Positions 17,399 through 26,843 of a stretch of DNA of 64,000 bases are shown here, piece by piece. The DNA is from an uncultured Collinsella sp. (GTDB lineage Bacteria > Actinomycetota > Coriobacteriia > Coriobacteriales > Coriobacteriaceae). The stretch's first letter is position 1, and the number at the start of each line of letters is the position of its first letter. The stretch lies in NCBI GenBank assembly GCA_958443265.1, contig CAUCKA010000003.1:1-64000 (forward strand). The letters run 5' to 3'. The notes under the pieces were generated by a model that saw only the letters and a program-made list of their open reading frames with translations, made no database searches and had not been told where the DNA came from. The position numbers and the translations under genes were made by a program.

Positions 17399-20080
17399 AT
17401 GGCACAGACCACGATAGATACCGCCGCCAGCACCGTCTCTGGCGCCGGCGCCGCCAGCTCATTCTCGGGCGGCACGGGAACCGAAGCCGAATTCGGCTCA
17501 CTCGGCGCGCTCGCCCCCACCTGGTGGGAGCCCGAGGACGGCAGCGAGCCCGAACCGTGGCTCACGCCCGACCAGGCCTTCGAGCGCTTCTTTGAATGGA
17601 CGAGCAATCGCGGTATTGAGCTGTGGGACCACCAAGAAGAGGCCCTCATGGATCTAGCCGCCGGCGATCACGTCATTCTGGGCACGCCGACCGGCTCGGG
17701 CAAGTCGCTTGTCGCGCTAGGTATGCTCTTTATGGGCATGGCGCAGGGCAAGCGCTGCTACTACACGGCTCCTATCAAGGCTCTGGTCAGCGAGAAGTTT
17801 TTCGACTTGGTGCAGGTGCTCGGCCGCGATAACGTCGGTATGATCACCGGCGACACGCATATCAACACCAAGGCGCCCGTCATCTGCTGCACGGCAGAGA
17901 TCCTTGCCAACGACGCACTGCGCGAGGGCGAAGATGCCGATGTTGGCTGCGTCGCCATGGACGAGTTCCACTACTTTGCCGACCCTGATCGCGGTTGGGC
18001 CTGGCAGGTGCCGCTGCTCACCCTGCCTCACACGCAATTCATGCTCATGAGCGCCACGCTCGGCGATGTCACCGCGATTGCCGCCTCGCTCGAGGAACAC
18101 ACCGGCGCTACCTGCGACTTGGTCGTCGATGCCCCACGCCCTGTGCCGCTGAGCTACGACTATGTGACGACCTCCCTCGAGGGCACGGTCGAGCTCGCGA
18201 TGCGCCGCGGCGAGGCCCCGCTCTATATCGTGCACTTTAGCCAGGATGCCGCGCTTGCGACGGCACAGTCGCTCGCCAATTTTGGCATCGCCAGCAAGGA
18301 GCAGCGTGAAGCCATCAAGGAGGCGGCCAAGGGCACGAGCTTCTCGACGGCCTTCGGCAAGATCCTCAAGCGCTTGCTCGGCTGCGGCGTCGGCGTGCAC
18401 CACGCCGGTATGCTGCCGCGCTATCGCCTACTGGTCGAGCGCCTGGCGCAGCAGGGCCTACTGCCCGTCATTTGCGGCACCGACACACTCGGCGTCGGCA
18501 TCAACGTGCCCATCCACACCGTGGTCCTCACCGCGCTCACCAAGTTCGACGGCTACAAGATGCGTCGCCTGCGCGCCCGTGAGTTCCATCAGATCGCTGG
18601 TCGCGCCGGTCGCTCGGGCTTTGACACCGAGGGTATGGTCATCGCCGAGGCACCCGAGCACGAGATCGAGAATGCCAAGCTTATGGCCAAGGCGGGCGAC
18701 GACCCCAAAAAGCTCCGCAAGATTAAAAAGAAGAAGGCCCCCGAGGGCTTTGTCACCTGGAACAAGCAGACCTTTGAGCGCCTGATCGAGACGCAGCCCG
18801 AAACGCTCAAGCCGCGCCTGTGCATCACGCACTCCATGGTGATTAGCGTGGTCGAGCAGGGCGGCAATGCCCGAGCCCGCGTACACGACCTCATCGAGAC
18901 GAGTCTGCAGACCCCCGAGGAAAAGGCTAAGCTCGAGGTTCGTGCCGACGAGATCTTCGCCACGCTCATCGACTCCGGCGTCGTCGTGCGCACCGAGGTG
19001 CCGCCCGCACCCAACGCTCCGGCTGACGCCGCGCCGGACATCGACTACGCACTGACGGTCGACCTGCCCGAGGACTTTGCGCTCGACCAGCCGCTCTCGC
19101 CGTTTTTGCTTGCCGCGTTGGAGCTGCTCGATCCCGAGAGCGAGACCTATACCATGGACCTGATCTCGATGGTCGAGGCAACGCTCGAGGATCCCAAGCA
19201 GGTGCTGCGCGCTCAGGAGCGCGCAGCGCGCGACCGCGCGATGGCCGAAATGAAGGCTGACGGCGTCGAATATGAGGAACGCCTGGAGCGCATCCAGGAT
19301 GTCACCTACGAAAAACCGCTCGAGGACTTGCTCGACGCCGCCTTCGACAAGTACTGCCAGGAAGTGCCCTGGGCAAACGACTACCAGCTCTCTCCTAAAA
19401 GCGTCCTGCGCGATATGCTGGAAAGCGCGAGCGATTTTAAGGGTTACATTCAAAAGCTCGGCATCGCCCGCTCCGAGGGCATTTTGCTGCGTTACCTGGC
19501 AGAGGCCTACCGTTCGCTCGACCGCACCGTGCCCATCGAGAAGCGCGACGAGCGTCTGCGCGACATTATCTCGTGGCTCGGCTTTGTGGTGCGCTCGGTG
19601 GACTCGAGCCTGGTGGACGAGTGGGAGAACGCCGGCAACCCGGCAGCCCTCGATGCTGCGCCGCCGCAGGGCATCGACGAGGTCGTGGCGGACCGCCGCG
19701 GCTGCACGCTGTTGGTGCGCAACGCGCTCTTCCGCCGCGTGACCCTTGCCGCCCGCGAGCACGTTCGCGACCTGGGCGAGCTCGACGACGACTGGGGCAT
19801 GAGCGAGATCCGCTGGCAAAAAGCACTCGACGCTTACCACGAGCAGCACGAGGAAATCCTCACCGACGGAGATGCCCGCAGCGCCGCGATGTTTTCCATC
19901 GACGAGTCCGACGAGAAGACCGCGCACGTATGGCACGTGCACCAGATCTTTGCTGACGAGGATGGCGACCACGATTTTGGCATCATGGGCGATGTCGATC
20001 TGGACGCCACGCAAGACGGCGGCGAGGTAATCTTCAAGAACTACCGTGTCGGCTTTATCGAGGACCTGCTCGAGGACTAG
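17399..20080 (+). CDS. Ski2/Mtr4-like DEAD/H RNA helicase with DUF3516 C-terminal domain
   Basis: An 893-residue SF2 helicase. Motifs: LGTPTGSGKSLVALG (Walker A, near residue 100), VAMDEFHYF (DEFH variant of the DEVH box, near 185), LMSATLGD, VHHAGMLPRYRLLVE, GTDTLGVGINVP, and QIAGRAGRSGFD (motif VI). The remaining ~470 residues correspond to the DUF3516 region found in actinobacterial members. The N-terminal ~60 residues are Gly/Ser/Ala-rich and probably disordered. A role in RNA turnover or ribosome-related remodelling is expected from the Ski2/Mtr4 relationship. A strong terminator follows. Confidence 0.85.
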   Translation: MAQTTIDTAASTVSGAGAASSFSGGTGTEAEFGSLGALAPTWWEPEDGSEPEPWLTPDQAFERFFEWTSNRGIELWDHQEEALMDLAAGDHVILGTPTGSGKSLVALGMLFMGMAQGKRCYYTAPIKALVSEKFFDLVQVLGRDNVGMITGDTHINTKAPVICCTAEILANDALREGEDADVGCVAMDEFHYFADPDRGWAWQVPLLTLPHTQFMLMSATLGDVTAIAASLEEHTGATCDLVVDAPRPVPLSYDYVTTSLEGTVELAMRRGEAPLYIVHFSQDAALATAQSLANFGIASKEQREAIKEAAKGTSFSTAFGKILKRLLGCGVGVHHAGMLPRYRLLVERLAQQGLLPVICGTDTLGVGINVPIHTVVLTALTKFDGYKMRRLRAREFHQIAGRAGRSGFDTEGMVIAEAPEHEIENAKLMAKAGDDPKKLRKIKKKKAPEGFVTWNKQTFERLIETQPETLKPRLCITHSMVISVVEQGGNARARVHDLIETSLQTPEEKAKLEVRADEIFATLIDSGVVVRTEVPPAPNAPADAAPDIDYALTVDLPEDFALDQPLSPFLLAALELLDPESETYTMDLISMVEATLEDPKQVLRAQERAARDRAMAEMKADGVEYEERLERIQDVTYEKPLEDLLDAAFDKYCQEVPWANDYQLSPKSVLRDMLESASDFKGYIQKLGIARSEGILLRYLAEAYRSLDRTVPIEKRDERLRDIISWLGFVVRSVDSSLVDEWENAGNPAALDAAPPQGIDEVVADRRGCTLLVRNALFRRVTLAAREHVRDLGELDDDWGMSEIRWQKALDAYHEQHEEILTDGDARSAAMFSIDESDEKTAHVWHVHQIFADEDGDHDFGIMGDVDLDATQDGGEVIFKNYRVGFIEDLLED

Positions 20081-20101
20081 CCGGGCGCAATGGGACGAAA
20101 C

Positions 20102-20147
20102 AAAGCGGGGCCGCTGGCAACATCGCCAGCGGCCCCGCTTTTTGCGC
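20102..20147 (+). terminator. Strong hairpin terminator after the DUF3516 helicase
   Basis: AAAGCGGGGCCGCTGGC pairs with GCCAGCGGCCCCGCTTT across a short loop, followed by T residues. It lies between convergent genes and can act on both strands. Confidence 0.9.
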
Positions 20148-20160
20148 GATACGCTATCCC

Positions 20161-21918
20161 CTACTCGGCATCCTCGACCTCATACGAATCCGCCTCGGCT
20201 GGCTCATCGTTTGTCTCTGCCGCAGCCCCGCGTGCCTCGTCAAACGCTGCTTTCATGGTCTTGTTGCCCCACGTGAGCTTGCGAATGGTAAGATCGTCGG
20301 CTTTCTTGTTGGCAAGGCGCAGATTGTTCTCGGAGGACAGCAACGCCTCCTTGGTTTTCTGCAGATGGCTAATCGTCTTGTCGATCTCATCGATTGCCGT
20401 TTGGAACTTGCGGCTCGCGATCTCGTAGTTGCGGCCGAAATCGTTCTTGAACTTCTCCATCTTGGCTTCGAAGTTCGTGACATCGATATTCTGCTGCTTG
20501 TACTCCGCCAGCTCCTGCTTATAGCGAAGCGAACCCATGGCGGCATTGCGCAGCAGCGTAATGATGGGAATGAAGAACTGCGGGCGAATCACATACATCT
20601 TCTCGTAGCGATAGCTCACGTCCACGATTCCCGCGTTATAGAGCTCGCTCTCGGGCTCGAGCAGCGTGCAGAGCACCGCGTACTCACAGCTTTTCTGGCG
20701 ACGATCGTGATCGAGTTTCTTAAAGAAGTCCTCGTTTTTATGCTTGGTCGCGGTCTCGTCATTCTCGTTTTTCATCTCGAACATAATTGAGATGACCTCG
20801 TTGCCGCTCGCGTCGCACTCGCGGAAGATAAAGTCGCCCTTGGTGCCCTCGGACGCATCGTTATCTTTCTCGAAGTACGCATTGGGAAACGCCGTCATGC
20901 GCAGACGGTTGAACTCGGTCTCGCAGTGCTGCTCGAGCGACTCGCCCACCATCTTGGTGGACAGGCGAACCTTCATATCCTTAAGGCGCTCGATCTCTTC
21001 ATCCTTGTAGCGAATCAGATCATCGCTCGCACGTTTGGCCTGCGCAAGCTCGAGCTCGTGTGCCGCCTTGGCCTGTTCCTCGCGCGAATCGCGCACTGCC
21101 AGCTCGCTCGTCAGTTTGGCACGCGCCTCATCACGCTCACGCTCCGCCGCGGCGACCGCCTCAGACAGGCTCATTTTTGCCATCAGCTCCTGCTCGCGCA
21201 GCTTCGCACGCAGACCCTCGGCCTCCTGCTCAGACTGAGCCCTTGCGGCGGAAAACTTCTCTTGCACCTTCGCGCGATAGTCAGTAAGCGCGCGCTCGGC
21301 CTCGCTGCGAGCGGCATCGAGCTCACGCTGCGACTCTGCCGCGGCAGCGGCAAGCGCCATCTCCTGGGCCTTGTCCGCCGCGGCGAGCCTGGCCTGCAGC
21401 TCGGCAATCTGAGCGTCGCGCGCGGACAGGTCGTTTTGAGCAGCATTGCGTGCCGCCGCCTCGGCAAGCCTGGCTTCATCATCTTTGCGCTCCAACTGCG
21501 CACGTAAATTGTCGATCCTGCGCTGAAGCTCGGCATTCTCCTTTTGAGCATCGGAACGGGCCTCAACCGCCGCGCGCTGACTTGCACTCTCGCGCTCTGC
21601 GGCAGCGCCTTCGAGCTTGGCGCGCAGCTCGGCAAGCTCAGCGTCGCGCTTGGCAACCTCTTGCGCCAGCTGCTGAGCTGCAGCATTCTTCTGCTCGACA
21701 AGCTGAGCGTCGCGCTGAGACTCTGCCTTTTGCAAAGCAGCCGTCGAGCGCGAGCGCTCAAGCTCCAGTGCCTGCTCGCCCTCGCGCTGGACCGCCTTCA
21801 CGCGCTCATCCAGGTCGCGCGAGAACTCGGCATCGCGCACCTGCTTGACGATATCCGCATAACCGGACGCATCGACCTTAAAAACTTCTCCGCAATGCGG
21901 GCACTTGATCTCGTTCAT
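20161..21918 (-). CDS. DUF2130 coiled-coil protein
   Basis: A 585-residue protein. The N-terminus has a CPHC pair (IKCPHCGEVF). Residues ~30-300 are a long Glu/Ala/Arg/Gln-rich coiled coil. The C-terminal ~200 residues form the conserved DUF2130 domain (FEKDNDASEGTKGDFIFRE, SIMFEMKNENDE, KLDHDRRQKSCEYAVLCTLLE), which has spaced acidic and lysine residues like a PD-(D/E)XK nuclease fold and resembles RmuC-type proteins. The function is not established. GAGGAG precedes the ATG. It is the only long coiled-coil protein in the window. Confidence 0.85.
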   Translation of the reverse strand: MNEIKCPHCGEVFKVDASGYADIVKQVRDAEFSRDLDERVKAVQREGEQALELERSRSTAALQKAESQRDAQLVEQKNAAAQQLAQEVAKRDAELAELRAKLEGAAAERESASQRAAVEARSDAQKENAELQRRIDNLRAQLERKDDEARLAEAAARNAAQNDLSARDAQIAELQARLAAADKAQEMALAAAAAESQRELDAARSEAERALTDYRAKVQEKFSAARAQSEQEAEGLRAKLREQELMAKMSLSEAVAAAERERDEARAKLTSELAVRDSREEQAKAAHELELAQAKRASDDLIRYKDEEIERLKDMKVRLSTKMVGESLEQHCETEFNRLRMTAFPNAYFEKDNDASEGTKGDFIFRECDASGNEVISIMFEMKNENDETATKHKNEDFFKKLDHDRRQKSCEYAVLCTLLEPESELYNAGIVDVSYRYEKMYVIRPQFFIPIITLLRNAAMGSLRYKQELAEYKQQNIDVTNFEAKMEKFKNDFGRNYEIASRKFQTAIDEIDKTISHLQKTKEALLSSENNLRLANKKADDLTIRKLTWGNKTMKAAFDEARGAAAETNDEPAEADSYEVEDAE

Positions 21919-22005
21919 GGCAGCTCCTCGATGGACGCAAATTTCAACCGCCTACACTCTACCGCGCCGCACGGACAAAAAAGACGCCGCCGCCATAATG
22001 GCAAC

Positions 22006-22058
22006 GGCGCCAGAACCACCACAAAGGTGCCTGCCCCCTTTGTGGTGGCTCTGGCGCC
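22006..22058 (-). terminator. 22-bp near-perfect hairpin after the metallophosphoesterase gene
   Basis: The arms 22006-22027 and 22037-22058 match at 21 of 22 positions across a 9-base loop and abut the stop codon. A second overlapping stem and TTTTTT follow on the minus strand near 21980. The core CCACCACAAAGGTGCC closely resembles the terminator at 63867, so both may belong to one dispersed hairpin family. Confidence 0.75.
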
Positions 22059-22604
22059 CTATAACCCAAAGAAGCTAAGAATCTGGTCACGGCTTACGGG
22101 CTTGTACTCGTTGGCATCGAGACCGACATCGTAGCGAAAGATAGGGCGCTCGCGATCGCGGTTGCGTGCATTGGTACGGTCTCCCCTGCTGTGGATGTGC
22201 CCGTGCAGCATGATGGCGCCGCGCGCCTTGCCATTCCAGCTGAGCATGGGGTAATGGCTCAACACCAGGCGATGGCCCTTGGCATAGCCGGGAGCAATCT
22301 CCAGGTAATCGCGCACGTCTTCCCAAATCTGCGGTACGTCGGGATCTTCCCAGTCGCCGTCATGGTTACCACGGATGAGCGTCACGTTCTGACATTCGAT
22401 ACGCTCGCGCAGGCGCATCGCCTCCGCCAGGGGCAAACGATAGGTAAAGTCTCCCAAGATATAGAGACGGTCGTCCGCCGCCACGCACTCATTGACGGCA
22501 TCGATGACCTTGCGGTTCATCTCCTCGACCGAATCAAACGGCCGATCCATATCGTGCAAGATATTCGTATCGCCCAGGTGCAGGTCGGCGGTAAACCACA
22601 TCAT
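22059..22604 (-). CDS. Calcineurin-like metallophosphoesterase
   Basis: About 181 residues. Metal-binding motifs of the family are clear: TADLHLGD (DxH), LGDFTYRL (GDxxx), LIRGNHDGDW (GNHD), LSHYPMLSWNGK (H) and MLHGHIHSRGD (GHxH). Small stand-alone members are often phosphodiesterases acting on nucleotides. I chose the ATG at 22604 (GAGGA eight bases upstream); longer in-frame starts up to 22634 are possible. It is a single gene with a strong hairpin at its stop codon. Confidence 0.85.
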   Translation of the reverse strand: MMWFTADLHLGDTNILHDMDRPFDSVEEMNRKVIDAVNECVAADDRLYILGDFTYRLPLAEAMRLRERIECQNVTLIRGNHDGDWEDPDVPQIWEDVRDYLEIAPGYAKGHRLVLSHYPMLSWNGKARGAIMLHGHIHSRGDRTNARNRDRERPIFRYDVGLDANEYKPVSRDQILSFFGL

Positions 22605-22670
22605 CGTCTCTGTCCTCATTTCGCAACGCATCAAACTCGTGCTAAGTATACAGACACAGCGATGCGGCGG

Positions 22671-22850
22671 TTAGCCAAAGAGCCCGCCGAACAATCCTCG
22701 GCGGCGCTTGTCCTTTTTATTCGAATCTTTTCCCGGGGTGTTCTTATCCTTTTGCATTTTGCGGTCCTGCTCCAACTCATCGTCATCAAGTAGCATATCC
22801 CACTCAAACGGGTCATCCGTCAGATCGAACAGATCATCGTCATCAAACAT
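22671..22850 (-). CDS. Small acidic/basic hypothetical protein
   Basis: About 59 residues: an acidic first half (MFDDDDLFDLTDDPFEW) and a Lys/Arg-rich second half ending RRRGLFGGLFG. No membrane segment. The start at 22850 is preceded by GGGGA; an ATG at 22862 has no ribosome site. The strict charge split suggests a small disordered adaptor, but I do not recognise it. It sits 18 bases after the HIRAN gene stop and is likely co-transcribed with it. Confidence 0.5.
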   Translation of the reverse strand: MFDDDDLFDLTDDPFEWDMLLDDDELEQDRKMQKDKNTPGKDSNKKDKRRRGLFGGLFG

Positions 22851-22868
22851 GGCAGTCCCCATTGCCGA

Positions 22869-23195
22869 CTAGCGAGCATCCACCACGTAGAGTCCAACGC
22901 GAACCTGATGCCACGGGCTGCGCTCGGGAGTAACCTGTTGCACGTGGGCCTCAAATACGTCCTCATGGCCGTAATACATCATCAAGGACAGCGGGCCGAC
23001 CTCGTTTCCCGGAACATAGCCAAGTTTGGTCTTGTCATAGTAGATCGCAACCGCCTCGGGGTCATGGGGATTATCGCGCTCGGCACACAGCGTCAGTTTA
23101 TCGCCCGCTTTAAGATCGCCTAGGACCAAAGCGCCGTCGGCATATTGAAATCCTGCGATATGAAACGACAGAAGAACACGTGAAGGCTCGTACAT
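22869..23195 (-). CDS. HIRAN-domain protein
   Basis: A 108-residue single-domain protein matching HIRAN: SFHIAGFQYADGALVLGDLKAGDKLTL, then AERDNPHDPEAVAIYY and KLGYVPGNEVGPLS. HIRAN domains bind single-stranded 3' DNA ends and are usually attached to helicases such as HLTF; stand-alone bacterial forms are of unknown role. GAGGAG lies upstream of the ATG. Confidence 0.75.
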   Translation of the reverse strand: MYEPSRVLLSFHIAGFQYADGALVLGDLKAGDKLTLCAERDNPHDPEAVAIYYDKTKLGYVPGNEVGPLSLMMYYGHEDVFEAHVQQVTPERSPWHQVRVGLYVVDAR

Positions 23196-23286
23196 GGCAA
23201 CTCCTCTAACGGCCGGATAAACCAGCGTTTGACCTTATCGAGAAGTCTACGGGCCCGTGCGGACATAAATTCATCCTTATCTGATT

Positions 23287-24666
23287 CTAATGCACAAACA
23301 TGCGCACGAACTTGTGCTTCCAGCTTGCATAAGGGGCATAGCGGAATGGCACGTCCAACCACGTTGCCTTGTTCACGATGCTCTTCTTGTGGCTAAACGT
23401 ATCGAAGCTCTCGCGTCCATGGTACTGTCCCATACCGCTCGCCCCCATGCCGCCAAAGCCCATATGGCTCGTGGCCAAATGCATAATGGTGTCATTAACA
23501 CAGCCACCACCAAAGGGCACGTAACGCACAAAGCGCTGCTGAACCGCACAGTCCTGGCTAAAGATATACAGGGCCAGCGGCGTCGGACGATCCGTAATAA
23601 ACGCTTCGGCCTCGTCTAGGCTCTCAAACGTCAGCACCGGCAAGATGGGGCCGAAGATCTCCTCCTGCATCACGGCGTCATCGGGGGTCACGCCGTCCAA
23701 AATCGTCGGCTCGATCTTGAGCGAAGCCTCGCGCGCGGCACCTCCAAGCACGACCTTATCGGGATCGATCAGCCCGCGCACGCGCGCAAAATGCTTGGCG
23801 TTGACGATATGCCCGTAGTCCTCATTGTCGAGCGGATGCTCGCCAAACATGCGGCGGACCTCCTCCTTGATGAGGCCCAGCAGCTCGTCGCGCACGCTCG
23901 TATCGACCAGCAGGTAGTCGGGTGCCACGCAGGTCTGCCCCACGTTGAGCCATTTACCAAAGGCGATACGCCGTGCCGCAACCTTCAAGTTTGCCGTCGC
24001 ATCCACGATGCAGGGACTCTTTCCGCCCAGTTCAAGCGTCACAGGCGTAAGGTTTTTACTTGCGCGCTCCATGACGAGCTTGCCGACCGGAACGCTACCG
24101 GTAAAGAAGATCTTGTCCCAGCACTCATCGAGCAGCGCTTCGTTCTCGGCGCGCCCGCCCTCGACAACTGCCACCAGGCGCGAATCAAACGCTTCTTCGC
24201 AGATTTGCTTGAGCACTGCGCTCGATGCCGGAGCATAGGCACTCGGCTTGATGACCACGGTGTTGCCCGCGGCAAGAGCGCCAGCGAGCGGCTCGAGCGT
24301 CAGCAAAAACGGGTAGTTCCACGGAGCCATGATGAGTGTGACGCCATAGGGCACGGACTGCGTCTTGCACACACTAATAGCATTGGCGAGGTCGCACGGG
24401 CGCAAGTGGGCACGGCTCCATCGGGCCACATGCGCAATCTGATGTCGAATCTCGGAAAGCGAGGTGCCGATCTCGCACATATACGCCTCGTCATGTGACT
24501 TACCCAAATCGGTCTTGAGCGCATGGGCAATATCGGCCTCGTGGGCCCGCACCGCATCGCATAAACTCACGAGCGCACGACGTCGAGCATCGACATCAAA
24601 CGTGGCGTGTGTCTTAAAGTAGGCGCGCTGATCGCCGACGATGCGCGCAATTTCCTCGGTGTTCAT
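23287..24666 (-). CDS. NAD(P)-dependent aldehyde dehydrogenase
   Basis: A 459-residue member of the ALDH class 3-like group. It has the cofactor segment MAPWNYPFLLTLEPLAGALAAG, the FFTGSVPVGKLVMERAS fold, the general-base glutamate in VTLELGGKSPCIV, and the catalytic cysteine in NVGQTCVAPDY. The C-terminal hydrophobic tail is typical of short ALDHs. It oxidises aldehydes to acids, or works in reverse with the alcohol dehydrogenase encoded 8 bases upstream, making an aldehyde-alcohol conversion pair. TAGGAGG precedes the ATG. Confidence 0.9.
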   Translation of the reverse strand: MNTEEIARIVGDQRAYFKTHATFDVDARRRALVSLCDAVRAHEADIAHALKTDLGKSHDEAYMCEIGTSLSEIRHQIAHVARWSRAHLRPCDLANAISVCKTQSVPYGVTLIMAPWNYPFLLTLEPLAGALAAGNTVVIKPSAYAPASSAVLKQICEEAFDSRLVAVVEGGRAENEALLDECWDKIFFTGSVPVGKLVMERASKNLTPVTLELGGKSPCIVDATANLKVAARRIAFGKWLNVGQTCVAPDYLLVDTSVRDELLGLIKEEVRRMFGEHPLDNEDYGHIVNAKHFARVRGLIDPDKVVLGGAAREASLKIEPTILDGVTPDDAVMQEEIFGPILPVLTFESLDEAEAFITDRPTPLALYIFSQDCAVQQRFVRYVPFGGGCVNDTIMHLATSHMGFGGMGASGMGQYHGRESFDTFSHKKSIVNKATWLDVPFRYAPYASWKHKFVRMFVH

Positions 24667-24674
24667 GGACCCTC

Positions 24675-25895
24675 CTAATTCTCGCCCTCAAACATACCAC
24701 CCGCGACGACCTCGTACATACGCTCGAGCTCCAAACGGTCCATTAGAAGCGGAACGGGGTATAGCGGATTGGCCTCGGCATCGGCATGGGCCGCCATTTG
24801 TGGAATATCGGAGCGGCGAATGCCCGTCACATATTTGGGTATGCCCAAGGCGGCGTTCATGCGGTCGACCCAATCGATAAAGGCCTCAGCAGCCACGTTG
24901 TCCAGCGCATTAGCCGGCGCAATGCCGGCCATGCGGGCGAGATCGGCGAGCTTGGGAGCAGCAGCTTCGCCATAGGCGCGAAGCATGTGCGGCAGGATGA
25001 TGGCGTTGGCCAAGCCGTGGGGAATCCCGTAACGCCCGCCCAGGCTGTGCGCGATGGCATGGACGTATCCAACATAAGAGCGCGTAAAGGCAACGCCCGC
25101 TTTATACGCCGCCGAAAGCATATTGCGGCGCGCACGCATGTTGCCACCGCACTCATAGGCCTCGAGCAAATTGTCGTGGATGAGCTGCACCGCCTGGCGC
25201 GCCATCTTGCGCGTATAGGGCGTGGTGCTGCGCCCGATAAAGGCCTCGACGGCATGTGTCAGGGCGTCCATGCCCGTTTGCCCCGTAATGGAGGCGGGCA
25301 GGCCGCGCGTAAACTCGGGGTCGTGCACCGCAAAGCGCGGGATCAGCACAAAGTCGTTAATGGGATACTTGTAGTGCGTCTCGTCGTCGGTAATTACCGC
25401 TGCAAGCGTGACCTCGCTTCCCGTGCCCGCCGTGGTGGGAACGGCGATGAGCAGCGGCAGGCGACGATGGATACGCAACAGGCCGCGCATCTTGTTGATG
25501 GGCTTCTTTGGCTGCGCGATGCGCGCGCCCACGCCCTTGGCGCAGTCCATGGCCGAACCGCCGCCAAAGCCGATAATGGCCTGGCAGGCGCTCTCTCGAT
25601 ACAGAGATGCCGCTTCCTCCACGTTTGAGACCGTGGGGTTCGCACGTGTTTCGGCATAGACCGCAGCGCTAATTCCCTTGGACGCGAGCGCTGTCTCGAG
25701 CGGTGCCGTGAGCCCCAGACGGGCAATGCCGGGATCTGTCACGATAAGAACATGCTGTATTGAACGCTTTTGAAGCACTGCGGGCACTTCCTCAGCGTGC
25801 TCTAAAATGCGTGGCTCGGTATAGGGCAGCACCGGCAATGCAATGCGAAAAACCGTTTGATACGTTCGGCACCAGGCGCGGCGGGCTAGATGCAT
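24675..25895 (-). CDS. Iron-containing alcohol dehydrogenase
   Basis: About 406 residues from the ATG at 25895 (GAAGGAG upstream). Group III dehydrogenase features: IGFGGGSAMDCAKGVG (NAD loop), VPTTAGTGSEVT, AITGQTGMDALTHAVEAFIG, and VGYVHAIAHSLGGRYGIPHGLANAIILP, which carries the metal-binding histidines. First gene of an operon with the aldehyde dehydrogenase. Two copies of a 16-bp operator flank the promoter region. Confidence 0.9.
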   Translation of the reverse strand: MHLARRAWCRTYQTVFRIALPVLPYTEPRILEHAEEVPAVLQKRSIQHVLIVTDPGIARLGLTAPLETALASKGISAAVYAETRANPTVSNVEEAASLYRESACQAIIGFGGGSAMDCAKGVGARIAQPKKPINKMRGLLRIHRRLPLLIAVPTTAGTGSEVTLAAVITDDETHYKYPINDFVLIPRFAVHDPEFTRGLPASITGQTGMDALTHAVEAFIGRSTTPYTRKMARQAVQLIHDNLLEAYECGGNMRARRNMLSAAYKAGVAFTRSYVGYVHAIAHSLGGRYGIPHGLANAIILPHMLRAYGEAAAPKLADLARMAGIAPANALDNVAAEAFIDWVDRMNAALGIPKYVTGIRRSDIPQMAAHADAEANPLYPVPLLMDRLELERMYEVVAGGMFEGEN

Positions 25896-25913
25896 AAAGG
25901 AAGCTCCTTCATT

Positions 25914-25993
25914 TGTTGATTGATCAACATTTGCTCGACCGATTGTACTCATCGGAGGTCGCACGAGGTCTAGCAATCGTTAATCAATCAACA
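25914..25993. promoter_or_regulatory. Two copies of a TGTTGAT-TG-ATCAACA operator upstream of the dehydrogenase operon
   Basis: Perfect palindrome TGTTGAT-tg-ATCAACA at 25914-25929; on the opposite strand a near-copy, TGTTGATTGATTAACG, at 25978-25993. A -10-like TACAAT (minus strand, 25947-25952) lies between them. Paired sites around a promoter fit a TetR- or MarR-type repressor; no such gene is adjacent. Confidence 0.55.
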
Positions 25994-26151
25994 TCTACAC
26001 ATGCTTAAATTGTTTTATTAAAAATCATTCCTAATAGGCTTCACATTCGGTCTCATTTATGGATAATAGAACTCGTCAAGACGCACGTCCGGAGAGGGCC
26101 CTTACGGGACCGGACGAGCGCACCATCGCCATCGATCGAAAGGATCGAATC

Positions 26152-26712
26152 ATGAAGTTTGTTTGCCCCGTTTGCGGTTATGTGGAAGAGTTCGACGGCG
26201 ACCAGCTGCCCGAGGATTTCAAGTGCCCCCAGTGCGGCGTTCCCGGCTCTCGCTTCCTGAAGCAGGAGGAGGGCCAGCTCGAGTGGGCTGCCGAGCACGT
26301 CGTGGGCGTCGCCAAGATGGAGGGCGTCTCCGAGGACATCGTTGCTGACCTGCGCGCCAACTTTGAGGGCGAGTGCTCTGAGGTCGGTATGTACCTGGCC
26401 ATGGCTCGCGTCGCTCATCGCGAGGGCTATCCCGAGATCGGCCTGTACTGGGAGAAGGCTGCCCACGAGGAGGCCGAGCACGCCGCCAAGTTCGCCGAGC
26501 TCCTGGGCGAGGTCGTGACCGACTCCACCAAGAAGAACCTCGAGATGCGCGTTGAGGCCGAGAACGGCGCCACCGCCGGCAAGACCGATCTCGCCAAGCG
26601 CGCCAAGGCCGCTGGTCTCGATGCCATCCACGACACCGTGCACGAGATGGCTCGCGACGAGGCTCGCCACGGCAAGGCTTTCGCCGGCCTGCTAAAGCGC
26701 TACTTCGGCTAA
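26152..26712 (+). CDS. Reverse rubrerythrin (rubredoxin domain first)
   Basis: 186 residues. A rubredoxin-like domain comes first (FVCPVCGYVEEF ... FKCPQCGVPGS, four cysteines binding one iron). A ferritin-like di-iron four-helix domain follows, with glutamate ligands in EGECSEVGMYLAMARVAHREG and EKAAHEEAEHAAKFAELLG, and a closing DEARHGKAFAGL. This reversed order defines reverse rubrerythrins, which reduce hydrogen peroxide and oxygen in anaerobes using NADH via a partner. The true start is the ATG at 26152 before MKFVCPVC. Codon use is strongly biased, suggesting high expression; a clear terminator follows. Confidence 0.9.
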   Translation: MKFVCPVCGYVEEFDGDQLPEDFKCPQCGVPGSRFLKQEEGQLEWAAEHVVGVAKMEGVSEDIVADLRANFEGECSEVGMYLAMARVAHREGYPEIGLYWEKAAHEEAEHAAKFAELLGEVVTDSTKKNLEMRVEAENGATAGKTDLAKRAKAAGLDAIHDTVHEMARDEARHGKAFAGLLKRYFG

Positions 26713-26745
26713 GCCAAACGCCTGAGAGACATTCTCTAGCTTTAT

Positions 26746-26776
26746 AAGGCCCGGACCGCATGGTTCGGGCCTTTTT
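26746..26776 (+). terminator. Terminator after the reverse rubrerythrin gene
   Basis: AAGGCCCGGACC pairs with GGTTCGGGCCTT across a four-base loop and runs into TTTTT. Confidence 0.9.
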
Positions 26777-26843
26777 CGTGTCTTGCAAACCAGTTAACGT
26801 CCCAAAAATAGGACCACCTTTGACATCGGCTTCGCGTCAAAAA

